NCBI GenBank assembly: GCA_963082975.1
Contig: OY720346.1
Location: 69,927,267 to 69,991,266 of the forward strand
Source of the DNA: Labia minor
Lineage: Eukaryota; Arthropoda; Insecta; Dermaptera; Spongiphoridae
Length of the DNA: 64,000 nucleotides
Direction of reading: 5' to 3'
Positions 43,716-55,549 of the stretch are shown in pieces. Position numbers and translations under genes: made by a program. Below the pieces are notes generated by a model. It was not told the origin of the DNA. It saw only the letters and a program-made list of their open reading frames with translations, and did no database searches. The number at the start of each line of letters is the position of its first letter. Position 1 is the stretch's first letter.

Positions 43716-44669
43716 ATAATTTGATAATTAATCCATTCACAATTTTATTCAATTAAATTAGAAAAATTAGGATAATTTATGAATAAATTATTCTGTATTT
43801 AAGTATTTTATCTAAAATTGATATATAATTTTTTTTTATCTTCAATCACCTTCTTTTTTATTATCATTTTATCTTCAAACAAAAGAATAATGCAATTTTA
43901 ATTAAATGGCGATTCATTTTCATAAAGGTGGGGTACAATTGTCTGACGAAGCATGTCAAATGATTGAGATAGTAACATGCTTTCATATAAAAATTATGAT
44001 TAACGGGCAATTAGAATTTAATATTGAGGTGCAACTATGAAATCTTGTATAAATTTATCAGGATTCCTATTGCAATTTGTGTTTATAGATCTATAATCAG
44101 AAAACAGAGATCCGCCCCATCGCCTCACCCAGGAATTTATCATTCGATCACAGATAATTTAAGATCAAGGTTGAAATTAAATGAAACAAAAATTATTAAA
44201 AGGGCATAGTTTTTAATTTTTTATATAATTTTCTTTGATTTCATTAATTAAGATTATATTCAACCCGCCTAAGATCTTATCTCAAGCTTTTGGATTAATT
44301 AAAAAAAAAAAATTAATATCCATTTCATCTAGGAGATTAAAAAAATTTGTAAAATATAAAAATAAAAGAAACAAGAAAAAATAGTGTGCGCAATTTTTTC
44401 GTTTAAAATTTTGGAAATAAAAATTTGGCAGTATTCATCTCGTGATATTGTAGATTTTTATATCAAATATTCACAAGCGTATATAATCCGATATAAATTC
44501 ATATTAATTGGTATAGACATTAATCATCCCAAGATATTGATCTTTTTGACCATTACAACTAAAAACAATTATTTATGGTCATTTATTAAATGGAAATCCA
44601 ATTTAAGTACTTTTTAAAAATCCATAAGCTTTAAATATTTATTTTTACTATTATTTAAGAGTTGAAATA
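43716..44669. other. AT-rich spacer, nothing recognised
   Basis: 44095-44165 is mildly GC-richer; its 61-codon frame resembles no family I know. Confidence 0.4.
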
Positions 44670-45336
44670 GGAGGTCTCTTCAAAAGAAAAAGTGAATTTT
44701 TAATTTTCTCGGGCTGTGAATATTCGATTATCGATTTTTTTTTATGTTGGTACACATATGTTTCTTATATGTTGATAAATATCAGCCATTTTGTATTAGT
44801 AATTTGTTTTTGCAAACTGAAAAAGTTAGTCACGTTTTGTGTGTTCTTAGATTTTTTTACTTAAAAAAAAATAAGGAATGCTATAAGGTAGTTATGCAAC
44901 GTTTGCATGAAGCAATACGGTTCAAACGATCAGAATTGTGGAAAAATAAATCATGGATCCTGTATCACGATAATGCACCAGCTCACACATCATTGCTTGT
45001 TCGTGATTTTTTGGCCAAAAATAACACCGTAATCATGCCTCAACCACCGTATTCACCAGATTTGACTCCCTGTGTCTTTTTCCTATTCCCAAAACTGAAG
45101 AGACGAATGAAAGGAAAGCGTTTTGCCACAATTGATGAGATAAAGTCGGATTCGAAGAACGAGCTGATGGCCATACCGAAAAGCGCATTTCAGAAGTGTT
45201 TCGACGATTGGAAGAAGCGCTAGCATAAGTGCATTATATTTGAGGGTTATTACTTTGAATGGAACAAAATGAATATTGATGAATTCTTTTCAAAATAATT
45301 CTCACAAAATTCACCTTTTCTTTTGAACAAACGTCG
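44670..45336 (+). mobile_element. Mariner (type d), best preserved C-terminal half
   Basis: The tips GGAGGTCTCTTCAAAAGAAA and TTTTGAACAAACGTCG are variants of the type d repeat. The DNA-binding domain and first catalytic motif are deleted; 5' untranslated sequence is fused to the C-terminal half of the transposase. See the separate entry for the open frame. Confidence 0.9.
44744..45223 (+). pseudogene. Fused mariner transposase fragment, 159 residues
   Basis: The open frame begins MLVHICFLYVDKYQP in the former 5' untranslated region and reads through a deletion join into ECYKVVMQRLHEAIRFKRSE, LWKNKSWILYHDNAPAHTSL, NNTVIMPQPPYSPDLTP, KRRMKGKRFATIDEIK and AIPKSAFQKCFDDWKKR. The second catalytic Asp (HDNAPAH) is present. 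The third, 34 residues further on, is Val (SPDLTPCV instead of the usual PDLAPCD). The first Asp is deleted. It is therefore catalytically dead despite being open, and shorter than the ~345 residues of mariner transposases. A stop replaces Trp after KKR. Confidence 0.88.
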
Positions 45337-45772
45337 TGTATGGATTAATATAAATATTTTTTCATTTTTAATTAAAAAGTAAGTCACGTTGAAATACATT
45401 TACAAATAATAGTATCGTAATTTATCTTTAATTATATTTTAATAAAATATACACTAGTATATATAAAATAAATTCCACTAGACTTCTATAAATATTAAAA
45501 TTCAAGTGGATAATTATTCCAAGTTTATATAAAAAGGTGGATATAATAGACCAAGTGTACCAATGCCAAATGAAAAAGCAATTTATGATATAAATTACAC
45601 TTTCATTTATTATTGAAAATTAAAACAAGAAAAATATTACTTGCTCTTGATTTATGTTCAATCCTTTTTAAGGAATGTTCTTATTCAAGAGCAATGAAGA
45701 ATTTTTTTATTATGTATAATTTGTATTTATTATTTATTAATTATCATAGTATTTTTCTTTTTAGATAATTAT
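45337..45772. other. AT-rich spacer
   Basis: Nothing was recognised. Confidence 0.4.
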
Positions 45773-46455
45773 TACCGACCGATGATCGGAAGGGTAGGAT
45801 TGTTTTCACACCAAATTTCACATGTGGAGATTATCTTTTTGATAAAATTTGGTGTATTTTCTTAATACATCAGTAGCATGAATTCATCAACTTTTGCTGT
45901 ATATCCGAAAACCAGAAGTGGTAGTTTACAAAATATTAATTTTGTATTCATTGTCGGAAATTTTTCACTTGAAAAACCTCTGACTTTTATACGTCCAACA
46001 CAAGGACAACGCCTATCAAGTCAGTTATATAAATGTTGAGGTGTCCTATGATCAGTAGAACGAGTCCTAAGAACCTTTACCTCGATTTTCTTGATCGGAG
46101 GCGCTACTTTTTATCAAGTAGCTTCCCAATGTTGATCCAGGAGGCTGGGTTGACTCCGTCCTATAAATCCCAGCTAGAGAAATTTCCTTGCCAGGCCCGG
46201 GACTTGAACCCGAGACCACGAGAATGTGAGTCAGCGACGCTAACCGTCACACCCTGTGGTGCCTTTGTTCACTCAAAATATAGTAGTAATTAATAATAAA
46301 TTCCACTAGACTTATAATATAATATAATATAATATAATAGATAATAAAATTAGTCATTTTAATTCAACTTTTAAAAATATTTTTTTATACTTTATATATA
46401 TACATATATAATGTTGTTTGGAAATTAATTTATTCTGTGCCTGGCCACAGCTTAT
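45773..46455 (+). mobile_element. Family B copy B7 (subfamily 2) split by a SINE
   Basis: The 5' end TACCGACCGATGATCGGAAG is followed by a deletion of the microsatellite, then GATAAAATTTGGTGTATTTT and CGAAAACCAGAAGTGGTAG. A subfamily block TTCATTGTCGGAAATTTTTC is interrupted by the SINE and continues as CAAAATATAGTAGTAATTAA. The 3' hairpin region ends CTGGCCACAGCTTA. Subfamily 2 also includes 48802-49270 and 57478-57933. Confidence 0.75.
45971..46267 (-). mobile_element. tRNA-derived SINE, second copy
   Basis: On the minus strand: AAGGCACCACAGGGTGTGAC, A-box-like GGTTAGCGTCGCTGACTC, B-box GGTTCAAGTCC, TTTCTCTAGCTGGGATTTAT, GTAGCGCCTCCGATCAAGAA and CCTCAACATTTATATAACTG. Direct repeats TTCACTT and TTCACTC flank it. 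B8 at 48930 shows the uninterrupted target. The plus-strand 86-codon frame across it is accidental. Confidence 0.85.
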
Positions 46456-47423
46456 ATTTTATCTTTTTTTTTATTTTTAAAAAAAAAGATATAATATAAT
46501 TTCAGTAATTTTAATATAAACAAAAATAGAGTTTAGAAAGAAATATTTTTAATTAGATAATTTTAATAGTTATATAATTTTGAGTTTCATACTATATATA
46601 TAATATAATATTGATTTTATTTTAGATATTGAAAAGATAAATGTGCAAAGATAAAGAAAAATAAATGTTGATTGTTCTTAACGAAAAAACTAATTCAGGT
46701 CGTGTGGTTTGTTTGGTTTCAAAGCGATACGATTTCCATTGCTGCTGTTTTCATTTTTGTTTTTTCGTATGCAAGACAAATACGAAGGGGCGTGGAGGGG
46801 GCGGCGTGGGAGTAATGGAGGTGGTATGAGGAGGGGGTTCGATCGTGTAGGTTGTGATGTAGTAAGCCAGCGTGGTTTCCATTCCAACTCGCGGCTTCAT
46901 TTGTTCAACACCGTGTGGCCAGGTGAGCACGCATCGGAAAGTGGTAGAATGTCCTGAGGCCGTTTTGCCCTCAAATTTTCTCATCCATTCATCGATCACT
47001 ATCAACGTCAGTTTTTCTACAATCCACTGCCGGTTGCAAAAGATGTCAACAAATTGAATCGCGACGCAATGACAGCTGTCAGGTGAGTCAAGCGACATAG
47101 ATCACCAGAAAGACTTTGATATTGAACAATATATTTAATTTCCCTTCCATATATGAACAACCAACCACTCGATCGTATCGTCTAAATACATTTTCAACCC
47201 TCAATGGGCTAGGAAAATAATCCAACATTTTATTCACGAGTATATAAGTTTACATAAAATAGTTCATTTCTTACCCTTTAATGATTATTTCCATTGATAA
47301 GAAATAAAAAATGTTTTAGGCTTCTTTAAATATGAAAAACACGGAAATATTGATAACGATCAGCTTAAAAATGAGTGAGGATTATAAATTTATATATATT
47401 ATATATTTAACTTTAATTAATTA
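46456..47423. other. Spacer holding a GC-rich island (46690-47100), possible exon or promoter
   Basis: 46695-47095 is by far the most GC-rich non-repeat DNA between the myosin exons and the LINE. On the plus strand an open stretch FALKFSHPFIDHYQRQFFYN, PLPVAKDVNKLNRDAMTAV ends in AG|GTGAGT at 47082/47083, a consensus donor; a second AG|GTGAGC lies at 46922/46923. The minus strand is also open for 115 codons. I recognise none of these proteins. The island could be an exon or first-exon/promoter region of an unknown gene. Confidence 0.35.
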
Positions 47424-47953
47424 TTCAAATTAGACTTTGTCATGGATGTAGATAAAACTTTACCAGTGGGTTCCTTGTTTAAATTCCAAATAAACTTTTC
47501 TTATGCAATTTTTGCGGGTCGCTTCTAATTTACGAGATAAATAGATTTTTTTAAGTTTGACAGATTAACTGGTTATTAACGTCGAAATCTGCCTTAATTG
47601 CTTTAATGTTTTATTGTCTAATTCACTAATTATTCACTTATTCCTAATTTTCGGGGTTTTTTTCGGTTCGGTTGGGATATACGGAAATTATTTAATTAAT
47701 TAATTTTTTAATTTTTCTATATCTAATCCGAACTGAAAAAATACCAAAAAATTAGTGGATCCCTTTGCTGGGAAAATTAATAAAACATGGTAGCTAAATC
47801 GAAGATCAATGGATTTATATGCAAATATTTTAATAATAATTTTTATCCCATAAGCGACCCGCAAAAATTGCATGAGAAAAGTTTATTTGGAATTAAAAAA
47901 GGAAACCATTGGTAAAGTTTTATAAAAATTCATGACATAAAGACTAATTTGAA
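47424..47953. mobile_element. Inverted-repeat MITE G2
   Basis: Arms of about 103 bp, 47424-47526 and 47850-47953, start TTCAAATTAGACTTTGTCAT and share ACTTTACCA.TGG and CAATTTTTGCGGGTCGCTT. The loop has TTCGGTTCGGTTGGGATATA but no frame. It is related to G1 at 55327. Confidence 0.75.
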
Positions 47954-48801
47954 GAATTACCTAATCTTAATTTTGTAGTCATCCTGAAGTGTAAAGATTA
48001 AAAAATTTGGGAGAAGAATGGAAGATCAAAATTACTTTAGCTTTTTTTTTATTTTTAAATAAACTAATAAAAGTATTAAAACATTATTTTAAAGTATTAT
48101 AATTTATGAAAAAATTGAGTTGAGGGGAGTTGAACATATATATACAGATAATGTTGATATTTTTATTTTAATGATATTTGTTTGAGAAATAATTGCCTCA
48201 ATTCCTTTATGATTATTCTATCATAACATAATATAACAAAACATAACATAAAAGAATATATTCATTAAATATATAAATTATAAATTAAAAAATAATGTTT
48301 AAATTATTAAAAAATTCTGGGAGTAATATGTGATTTAGAATTATTTTTAATTGATTTAATAAGGATATGCATGATACAATAAAGAAATGATGAATATTTT
48401 ATGTTAAAATATTAAGAGAAAAAACAAAAATAAATTGAATTGTTACGCCCCTATTAACAATAATATTTTTCCATATTCTACAATTTAATGAAAGGAATTT
48501 TAGTGATTTCATGCTACAAACGATAATTTAATATTTTTAATGGTAGCGAAGAAATAGAATATTTTATAAAATAAATTCTTCATTTAAAATTATCAAATAG
48601 AGAAGTCTATGAACTTTTAATTATTCGATTTATCTTTTAGAAATATAAATTTAAATCATTTATCCTCTCATCTCCTCAACCTCTCTTACTGGGATAAACT
48701 ATGTACATAATTATTAATTAAATATTATTAATTAACATCTGTTCAATGTTTATTTTTTTTTAATTAATTTCAAATTCGATTGAAAATCCAAGAAAAAACA
48801 A
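47954..48801. other. AT-rich spacer
   Basis: Nothing was recognised. Confidence 0.45.
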
Positions 48802-49270
48802 TGAGCTTTGGCCAGGCACAGAACCATACAATATAATATATATATAAAGTATACACAAAAATATTTTTAAAATTTGAATTAAAATGACTAAATTATAGTA
48901 TCTTGCTTATTATTTATAAGTGATTACTCAATTATTAATTACTATTATATTTTAAGTGAAATATTTTCCGACACTGAATATAAAATTAATACCTTGTAAA
49001 CTACCACTTCCGGTTTCCGGATATACACCAAAATTTAATGAATTCATGCTATTGATGCATTAAGTAAATATACCAAATATTATAAAAATCCGTTGAGCCG
49101 TTCAAGCTGTTCAAGCTCTATACGGACACACAATGTACAAACGGACAGACATCATGCTAAAAATACTTTTTTCTGTTAAGAAAATGCATAATTCGTGGAG
49201 ATTTGTAAAAATCTCCACATGTGAAATATAGTGTGAAAACAATACCTTCCCTTCCTATCGTTAGTCGGTA
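48802..49270 (-). mobile_element. Family B copy B8 (subfamily 2)
   Basis: On the minus strand it starts TACCGACTAACGATAGGAAG, has GCATGATGTCTGTCCGTTTG and GTTGAACAGCTTGAACGGC, then the subfamily block GTGTCGGAAAATATTTCACT and a 3' end GTGCCTGGCCAAAGC. This copy shows the empty target of the SINE in B7. Confidence 0.78.
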
Positions 49271-49575
49271 AAAAGTTAATGAATTGTGGTTATTTAAGTC
49301 TCCTGATGATAAATAATGATATAGGATAATTTATCATTTATTAGATAAACATTTCATTTATTTATTTTTCAATAAATAATAAACATGATATGAAAATTTA
49401 ATTTCTTATGTTTTCAATTATTACGTTTAATAAATTTTTTTATTTTAAAAAAAAATATATCAGTGTGAAAATTTAATATTTCTTTCGGATAAATAATCGT
49501 AAAAATACTTATAAAAGATTTTCAATAAAAAATTATAATAAAAAAATTATCTTGTATAGAAGTTAATATCTATAG

Positions 49576-49760
49576 CAGTGATTCTCAACCATGAGGCTCT
49601 TAAACATTTTAAACATTTTAAACATTTCAGGCTTTTTTTTCAATTTTTTTCAATTTGATTCTAAAAAAAAAAAGGAAAACATTTTTGGGACTAGGCTCTT
49701 AAACATTTCCGACTTTTTTTATAATTTTATATTAAAATCAAAATTGGAAAATAAAAGCAT
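49576..49760 (+). mobile_element. hAT-like fragment (type C3)
   Basis: The tip CAGTGATTCTCAACCATGAG matches 36962. TTTTTTCAATTTGATTCTAA occurs once, and GGCTCTTAAACATTT occurs twice in short tandem. The far end is missing. Confidence 0.6.
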
Positions 49761-50723
49761 TTTCGTATTTTATGTCAATATTTAACAATAATAAATAGAT
49801 AGTTATAAATATTATTACATACCTATAATAATAATATGCATGTATATGTAGGGATGTTTATCCTTTTTAGAAGAAAACAAAATATATTTGATAGGATGAT
49901 TATATTCTAATGTAGATAAGACACGCGAGGAAACAATCGAGAGACATGAATTTTATTTTTATTTTTTATTTTTTATTTTTCTCTTTCCTTATTTTCAATG
50001 AACGTTCTTAAATTTCACTTAAATTATTGTATTATATTTTCATGAAAATGTATATCAATTTCAAAATGATTAAGTAAAATAAGTAGATGTCAAACTATAT
50101 ATAATATAACAATAAAATAATTATGTAAATTATATAAATAGAGCGAGAAGAGAGGAGGTTTATTTATTAATTGATTTTCCTAAGATAATATTATCATTTG
50201 CCTACAATCGTCTAATTATACTCCAATGAGAAACCCTTCCTACGATTATTATCTATCAATAAATATTTATTCATTCATCCTATAAATATTAATAATTAAT
50301 TTGTCATTGATTCAAAATACTTATATAACGATTTAGGCAGGTATTTATTTGAATTAATTACATTTATCTCATGAATGTAATAAATCCGCTCGTAGTTATA
50401 ATAATTAATAAAAATTAATTAAAATATGGTTTCTATATATAATTACAATTATCTAACTTCATGGTAACGAAGTGATTAAATTCCTTAATTCAGCAATTAC
50501 AAAAATCTATCTTTTAATTGAAATAAAATTACAAAAAAAAAGTGAATATTGTTAAAAAAAAAGGTAATTAAACTAAAACCAAGGTTATAAATTAAAAACG
50601 AAAATTAAATTTAATGAATAATTATTGAAATAATAAGAAATTTTTAATAGTTGTTAATTTAAGAGATTAAAATCAGTGAATAACAATAAATAAGTTTTTT
50701 AAAAATATCTTTAAAAAAATAAG
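49761..50723. other. AT-rich spacer
   Basis: Nothing was recognised. Confidence 0.45.
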
Positions 50724-51177
50724 CTGGAGTGTCTCCACTCGACTATCTCGCAATTTGAACTGGATTAAATAATATAATATATTATATATTTAAATTAAAT
50801 TTAATTAATTATAAATTAAAATTAATAAATAACATATATTAAATAGTGCGTGTTTTGCTCTTTGTTGATGTTGGCGCGTGAGATTTGCAGTGTTAAAAAA
50901 TTAATTTTGGTACTTTCAGCGATTCAATCAAGATGAAATTCTATATATAGAAGTTTTATGCAATTTTTAATCATGTGAAAAATTATCAAACATACATCTT
51001 TATTTTTACGGTCAGTTTAGAGGAAAAAAAATCAAAACGTGGTAGGTAATGACCCTCTTCCGGTTGAGCTGCATTTCTCAAAATTTGATAGAAAACTACG
51101 AATTTTGAATAATTCCCGTATATCAAATTTCATTATTCTAGCTCAAACCGTTTTTTGTAATCTTGTCTACATACATA

Positions 51178-51208
<31 letters not shown>

Positions 51209-51209
51209 T
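50724..51209 (-). mobile_element. Family A copy A14, 5' truncated at the microsatellite
   Basis: CTGGAGTGTCTCCACTCGAC (3' end) through to the (CA)n run, then unrelated DNA (CTCTGGAAAGATTG). The ACGTCACGTG block is lost. Confidence 0.85.
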
Positions 51210-51634
51210 CTGGAAAGATTGTAAAAAAAACAACTTGGGAAAAAATAATTTTTCAGAATTTTTTAGTTTGTTAATTATTCATCATATTATAAACTTTATA
51301 ACTATATAAACTTAAATTATTTATTTTTTATTATTGAATTAATTATGTAAATTAGATAAATATAGTAAATAAATATTTATAAATTATTATTAATAAAATA
51401 ATTTATTTAATTATATTTATTAAATTTAATTTATATAATAGAATTTAATATTAAATAATTTAAATATATAAATAATTACTCAAATAATCAATAATTAAAA
51501 GAGTAGAATATATTTAGTATAATTGAGATATAAAATATAATACAATAACTTATTAAAGGTGGAGTATATATTGCATAAGTTTTAGGGGAGATTTCGTAGC
51601 CCTTGCTTGAAACCCTCATCAAATGAAAAATATC
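51210..51634. other. AT-rich spacer
   Basis: Nothing was recognised. Confidence 0.4.
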
Positions 51635-52190
51635 TGGAGTGTCTCCACTCGAATATCTCGCAAATTTAAATTGGATTAATTACAATATAATATATTTTAT
51701 TTATATTAAATTATAAATTATAATTGGCTATTTGTTGATGACACCAGGTCACGTCCTGGCGCGTGATTGGCAAAATTTAAAAAATTAATTCCGGTACTTT
51801 CGGCGATTCAATCAAGTTGAAATTCTATATATAGCAGTTTTATACAATTTTTAATCATGTTAAAAACTATCAAACATATATCTTTGTTTTTACGATCAGT
51901 TTAGAGGAAAAAAAAAATGAAAATGTGTGTTAGGTATTGATCCTCTTCCGAATGAAGGAAATTTCTCAAAAGTTGATAGAATACTACAAATTTTGAATAA
52001 TGCCCGTATACCAAATTTCATTATTCTAGCTTAACCATATTTGTGAAATCTTGTTTACACACACACACAGAAAGAGAGAGAGAGAGAGAGAGAGAGACAT
52101 TTTTCTCAACCTCAGTGAAAAAGACTCAGGAACCTCCAAAACATAAAAACAACAAAATCTCGATATTGAAAATTTTCGTGATAGTAAAAA
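51635..52190 (-). mobile_element. Family A copy A15
   Basis: CTGGAGTGTCTCCACTCGAA at the left; at the right the 5' end is shortened to TTTTCGTGATAGTAAAAA. The microsatellite is ACACACACACA joined to (GA)n at 52074-52096. Confidence 0.85.
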
Positions 52191-52660
52191 ACAGAGAAAA
52201 TAAAGTTGAGCTGATTTTTTTTTAAATAGTTATTCATTTTAATTAACATTTAATCAGATTAAAATGTTTTGTTTTATTTTTTATTTTTTTTAATTGAATG
52301 CTGACAATTGTTCCGCTTTATGCATTAAAAAAAAAACGATGCACGTGTATTAAAAATATATAAATAAATAAAAAGCGTCAAACTTGCATTGAAATTGCTC
52401 AGTCATTGAATTCCGTTCCATTAAATTTTGTATTCATTTCAATTGAAAATTAGGAACAACCTTGAAAATTGTGCATCATAATGTCCACAAATCGATCAAC
52501 TCGCCCACGATTTTATTTAACATTTTTTTTTCTTTCTATACTCAATTGAGATTTATATTAAATAGAAAATGAAATTTGAAACTTATATAATAATTTTTAT
52601 TATATAATAGGTCGGGTTTAATTTAAAAAAAAAATATTTACTTAAAAATAATATTGTATT
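52191..52660. other. AT-rich spacer
   Basis: Nothing was recognised. Confidence 0.4.
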
Positions 52661-53775
52661 CTAGCTGTTCCCGGCATCATATGCTGCCGGCGGCATAAAA
52701 CTCTTCTTAGAATATAAAATTAATAACTTTATTCACAAATCGTCGTAATATTTTTTTTTATTTTTTCAAAAATCAAAAATAAAACAAACAGACAAAGAAT
52801 GTATTTAAATGAAAATAATCAACAAATTCCTTCCCTCTATTATAGAACCAAAAAGATTTATAAAATGTTTAAGGCTGGTAGAGTTTTACACAAAAATAAT
52901 GGATATCTTCTTTAATAATCCAAAAAAATCTGGAGTGTCTCCATTCGACTATCTCGCAAAATTTCAATTGGGTTAAATAACATATATTTTATTTAAATTA
53001 AATTATAAATTAAAATGAATAAATGATATTTATTAAACCAGCGCGTGTTTGGCCCTTTGTTGATGATACGACGTCACTTGCAGGCGCGTGATTGGCAGTC
53101 AACGTGTTAAAAAATTTAAAAAATTAATTCCGATATTGTCAGCGATTCAATCAAGCCTAAATTCTATATATAGCAGTTTTATACAATTTTTAATCAAGTG
53201 AAATTATCTTTAATTTTACGGTCACTTTAAAGGAAAAAAAATCATAACATTGTAGGTAATGACCCTCTTTCGGTTGAGCTACATTTCTCAAAATTTGATA
53301 GAAAACTAGGAATTTTGAATAATGCCAGTATACTAAATTTCATGATTCTAGCTCAAACAGTTTTTGAGTAATCTTGTCTAAATGCACACACACACACAAC
53401 ACACACAAACATTTTTCTACACATTAGTGAAAATGATTCAGGAACCTAAAAACATCAAAATCTCGACATCGAAAATACATCTAGAGAGATAGTAATAATA
53501 ACAAAACAAATTTTTAAAAAAATGAAGTTTGTAACAAATTAATAATTTCGATAGGCTCCTTTTTATGTTTATTATGTTTAATAAATTCTCTTTTATAATG
53601 TGATATTAATTAAAAATCATATTCATTTCATATTGTATAAAATTAAAAAATTAGAATATTTCAATTTGTATTTTAAATTCTAATAAAAATTGTAAATTGA
53701 CAAACTCTAAATTTGTAACTAACTTCATAACGTTTCAGACCTCACATACATCGGAAATTATATAAATTGATTATC
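52661..53775 (+). repeat. Family K copy 2, split by family A
   Basis: The 5' part 52661-52929 (CTAGCTGTTCCCGGCATCAT, ATGCTGCCGGCGGCATAAAA, then AATGAAAATAATCAACAAAT and GTTTAAGGCTGGTAGAGTTT) and the 3' part 53494-53775 are separated by family A copy A16. Bases 52780-52984, including the start of A16, recur at about 62690-62884. Confidence 0.68.
52930..53493 (-). mobile_element. Family A copy A16
   Basis: It begins CTGGAGTGTCTCCATTCGAC, belongs to the CAATTGGGTTAAATAACATA subfamily, and has a degraded 5' end TCTAGAGAGATAGT. The left junction CCAAAAAAAT|CTGGAG is identical in the partial copy at 62841. Confidence 0.87.
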
Positions 53776-54182
53776 AGTTAAGTTAGTGGTGAGAAATGTT
53801 GCATAATTGAAAAAATTTTCTAAGAAAATGTTGATATAAAATCTAATAGACTAATAACAATTGTTTATATAAATATCACAAAGATAACATTGTTCTCGAA
53901 TTATTAAATTTTAAAATAATAATAAATATCTTGTTTCTATTATAATATGAAAAATATGAAAGTTAATAGATTACTGAATTGTTCATTCATTTAAATATAA
54001 ATATTGTTTCATTAATAATTATTAAGATAATAAATAAATAAACAATAAATTAAGTGAATTATTATAAATAGGGAATCCTATAGAAAAAAAAAAAATCAAA
54101 AAATATGAGATTTTGTGTATTGATGTAAATTTCAAAGAGAATTTTGTTTTTGAAATAATATAGAAATAACTAATAGAATAAA
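53776..54182. other. AT-rich spacer
   Basis: Nothing was recognised. Confidence 0.4.
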
Positions 54183-54437
54183 CTCGCCGAATACTACAGT
54201 CAACATTTTAAGTGTGTTGCAGCACTTTATTCCATTTTTAACGCAAAATTTAATACACACAAAAACGTGACTAACTTTTTTAGTTTTCAAAAACAAACTA
54301 CTAATACAAAATGGCTGATAATTATAAACATATGAGAAACATACGTGTACCAACATAACACACAAAAAAAAATCGATAACCGAAATTACACATAACGCGA
54401 AAATTCAAAATTCAACTTTTCTTTTGAACAGACCTCG
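54183..54437 (-). mobile_element. Mariner (type d) 5' fragment
   Basis: The 5' tip CGAGGTCTGTTCAAAAGAAA is at the right with TA. It encodes on the minus strand CIKFCVKNGIKCCNTLKMLT and VVFGE, the start of the DNA-binding domain, then stops. The minus-strand frame 54132-54365 covers it plus flanking sequence. This tip is the closest to a consensus for the type. Confidence 0.85.
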
Positions 54438-55326
54438 TAATTATAAATGGAGATATACCTTTTGAAATAATAATTCAATTATCTTATTTATTTCAAAGAT
54501 CAATGAACTCATCAATATTTCTTCTTCTTTATGAGTGATTACAAAAAAAAAAAAAAGATAAAAAAAAAATACAACTTTTGACTAATTATCTAGTCTGACA
54601 AATCATTTTTCCATCTTTTATGTTTTTAATTTCATTTGAAGCATGATTAAGCAGGGATAACTAGGACAAAGCTTTAGTAAATAATAAAGGCCGTCCAGAA
54701 AATAAATAAATAACATTCATTAATGACTTTTTAATGTTTACTAACAAATTTGATTCAAGTTCAAAGTTAAAAAAAAAATGAATTTAATAAAAAAAAAATT
54801 TTTCTTGAGAATAATTATAATAAAGAAACGTAATTGCAACATATAAAATTTATATTTTTATTAAAATATGAATTTTTCTCATTAGATATTCTGATTAAGA
54901 AGAATAGGAAACGATTATATTTAGTTTTCCGGCTATTCTCTTATGAATTTTAAAATATTGATGAGAAAACAAAATATATACATTGAAAATGATTCGAATC
55001 TTTAAATAAATATCAATAAATGAAATTAATCAAATAAATCAAATTATTCATCTTTTAAATAGTATCTATAAATTGACTGCATCTGTCCTCAAAAACTAAA
55101 TTAGTAAATTAAATAAAATTTATAATTTTTGAAATTAAAAATTACTTTAGATTATTAATATTTAAATCATATGATATAATAATTTTAATATCTCTAAAAT
55201 ATTTCTAAAATATTATAAAAAAAAATGACTAGAAATTTAATATGTGTGATTGATATATATCTATATAAGTTGTATATAGTTGTCTTATTTAGTGATTTAT
55301 TTTTTAAATATATACTTTAGGTATTT
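54438..55326. other. AT-rich spacer
   Basis: Nothing was recognised. Confidence 0.45.
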
Positions 55327-55549
55327 GTTTACAAAACGGGAAGCTTCAGGGATTTGGATGAAACTTTGCCAGTGGATTCCTTTTTTAATTCCAGAGAAAA
55401 TTTCTTTATGAAATATAGTAATAATAATTTTTATCTCATAAGCTAGAAGAGACCGAGAAATATTGCATAAGGAAAGTTTCTTTGGAATTAAAAAAGGAAT
55501 CCATTGGCAAAGTTTCATCCAAATCCCTGAAGCTTCCCGTTTTGTAAAC
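55327..55549. mobile_element. Inverted-repeat MITE G1
   Basis: Arms of about 75 bp (55327-55402, 55475-55549) start GTTTACAAAACGGGAAGCTT and share GGGATTTGGATGAAACTTTG and GGATTCCTTTTTTAATTCC, with ~70 bp of loop. The 84-codon minus-strand frame over it is a by-product of the palindrome. ACTTTGCCAGTGGATTCCTT links it to G2. Confidence 0.8.

Noticed and set aside
46751-47098. 115-residue minus-strand frame in the GC-rich island
   Set aside because: The sequence resembles no family I know, both strands are open because stops are rare in GC-rich DNA, and the plus strand has the better splice donors. Kept only as part of a possible exon island.
52661-53775. LTR retroelement suspected from direct repeats around 52-63 kb
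   Set aside because: The repeated segments are K plus a family A end, with no primer-binding site, polypurine tract, gag or pol. No LTR or virus-derived element was recognised in the window.
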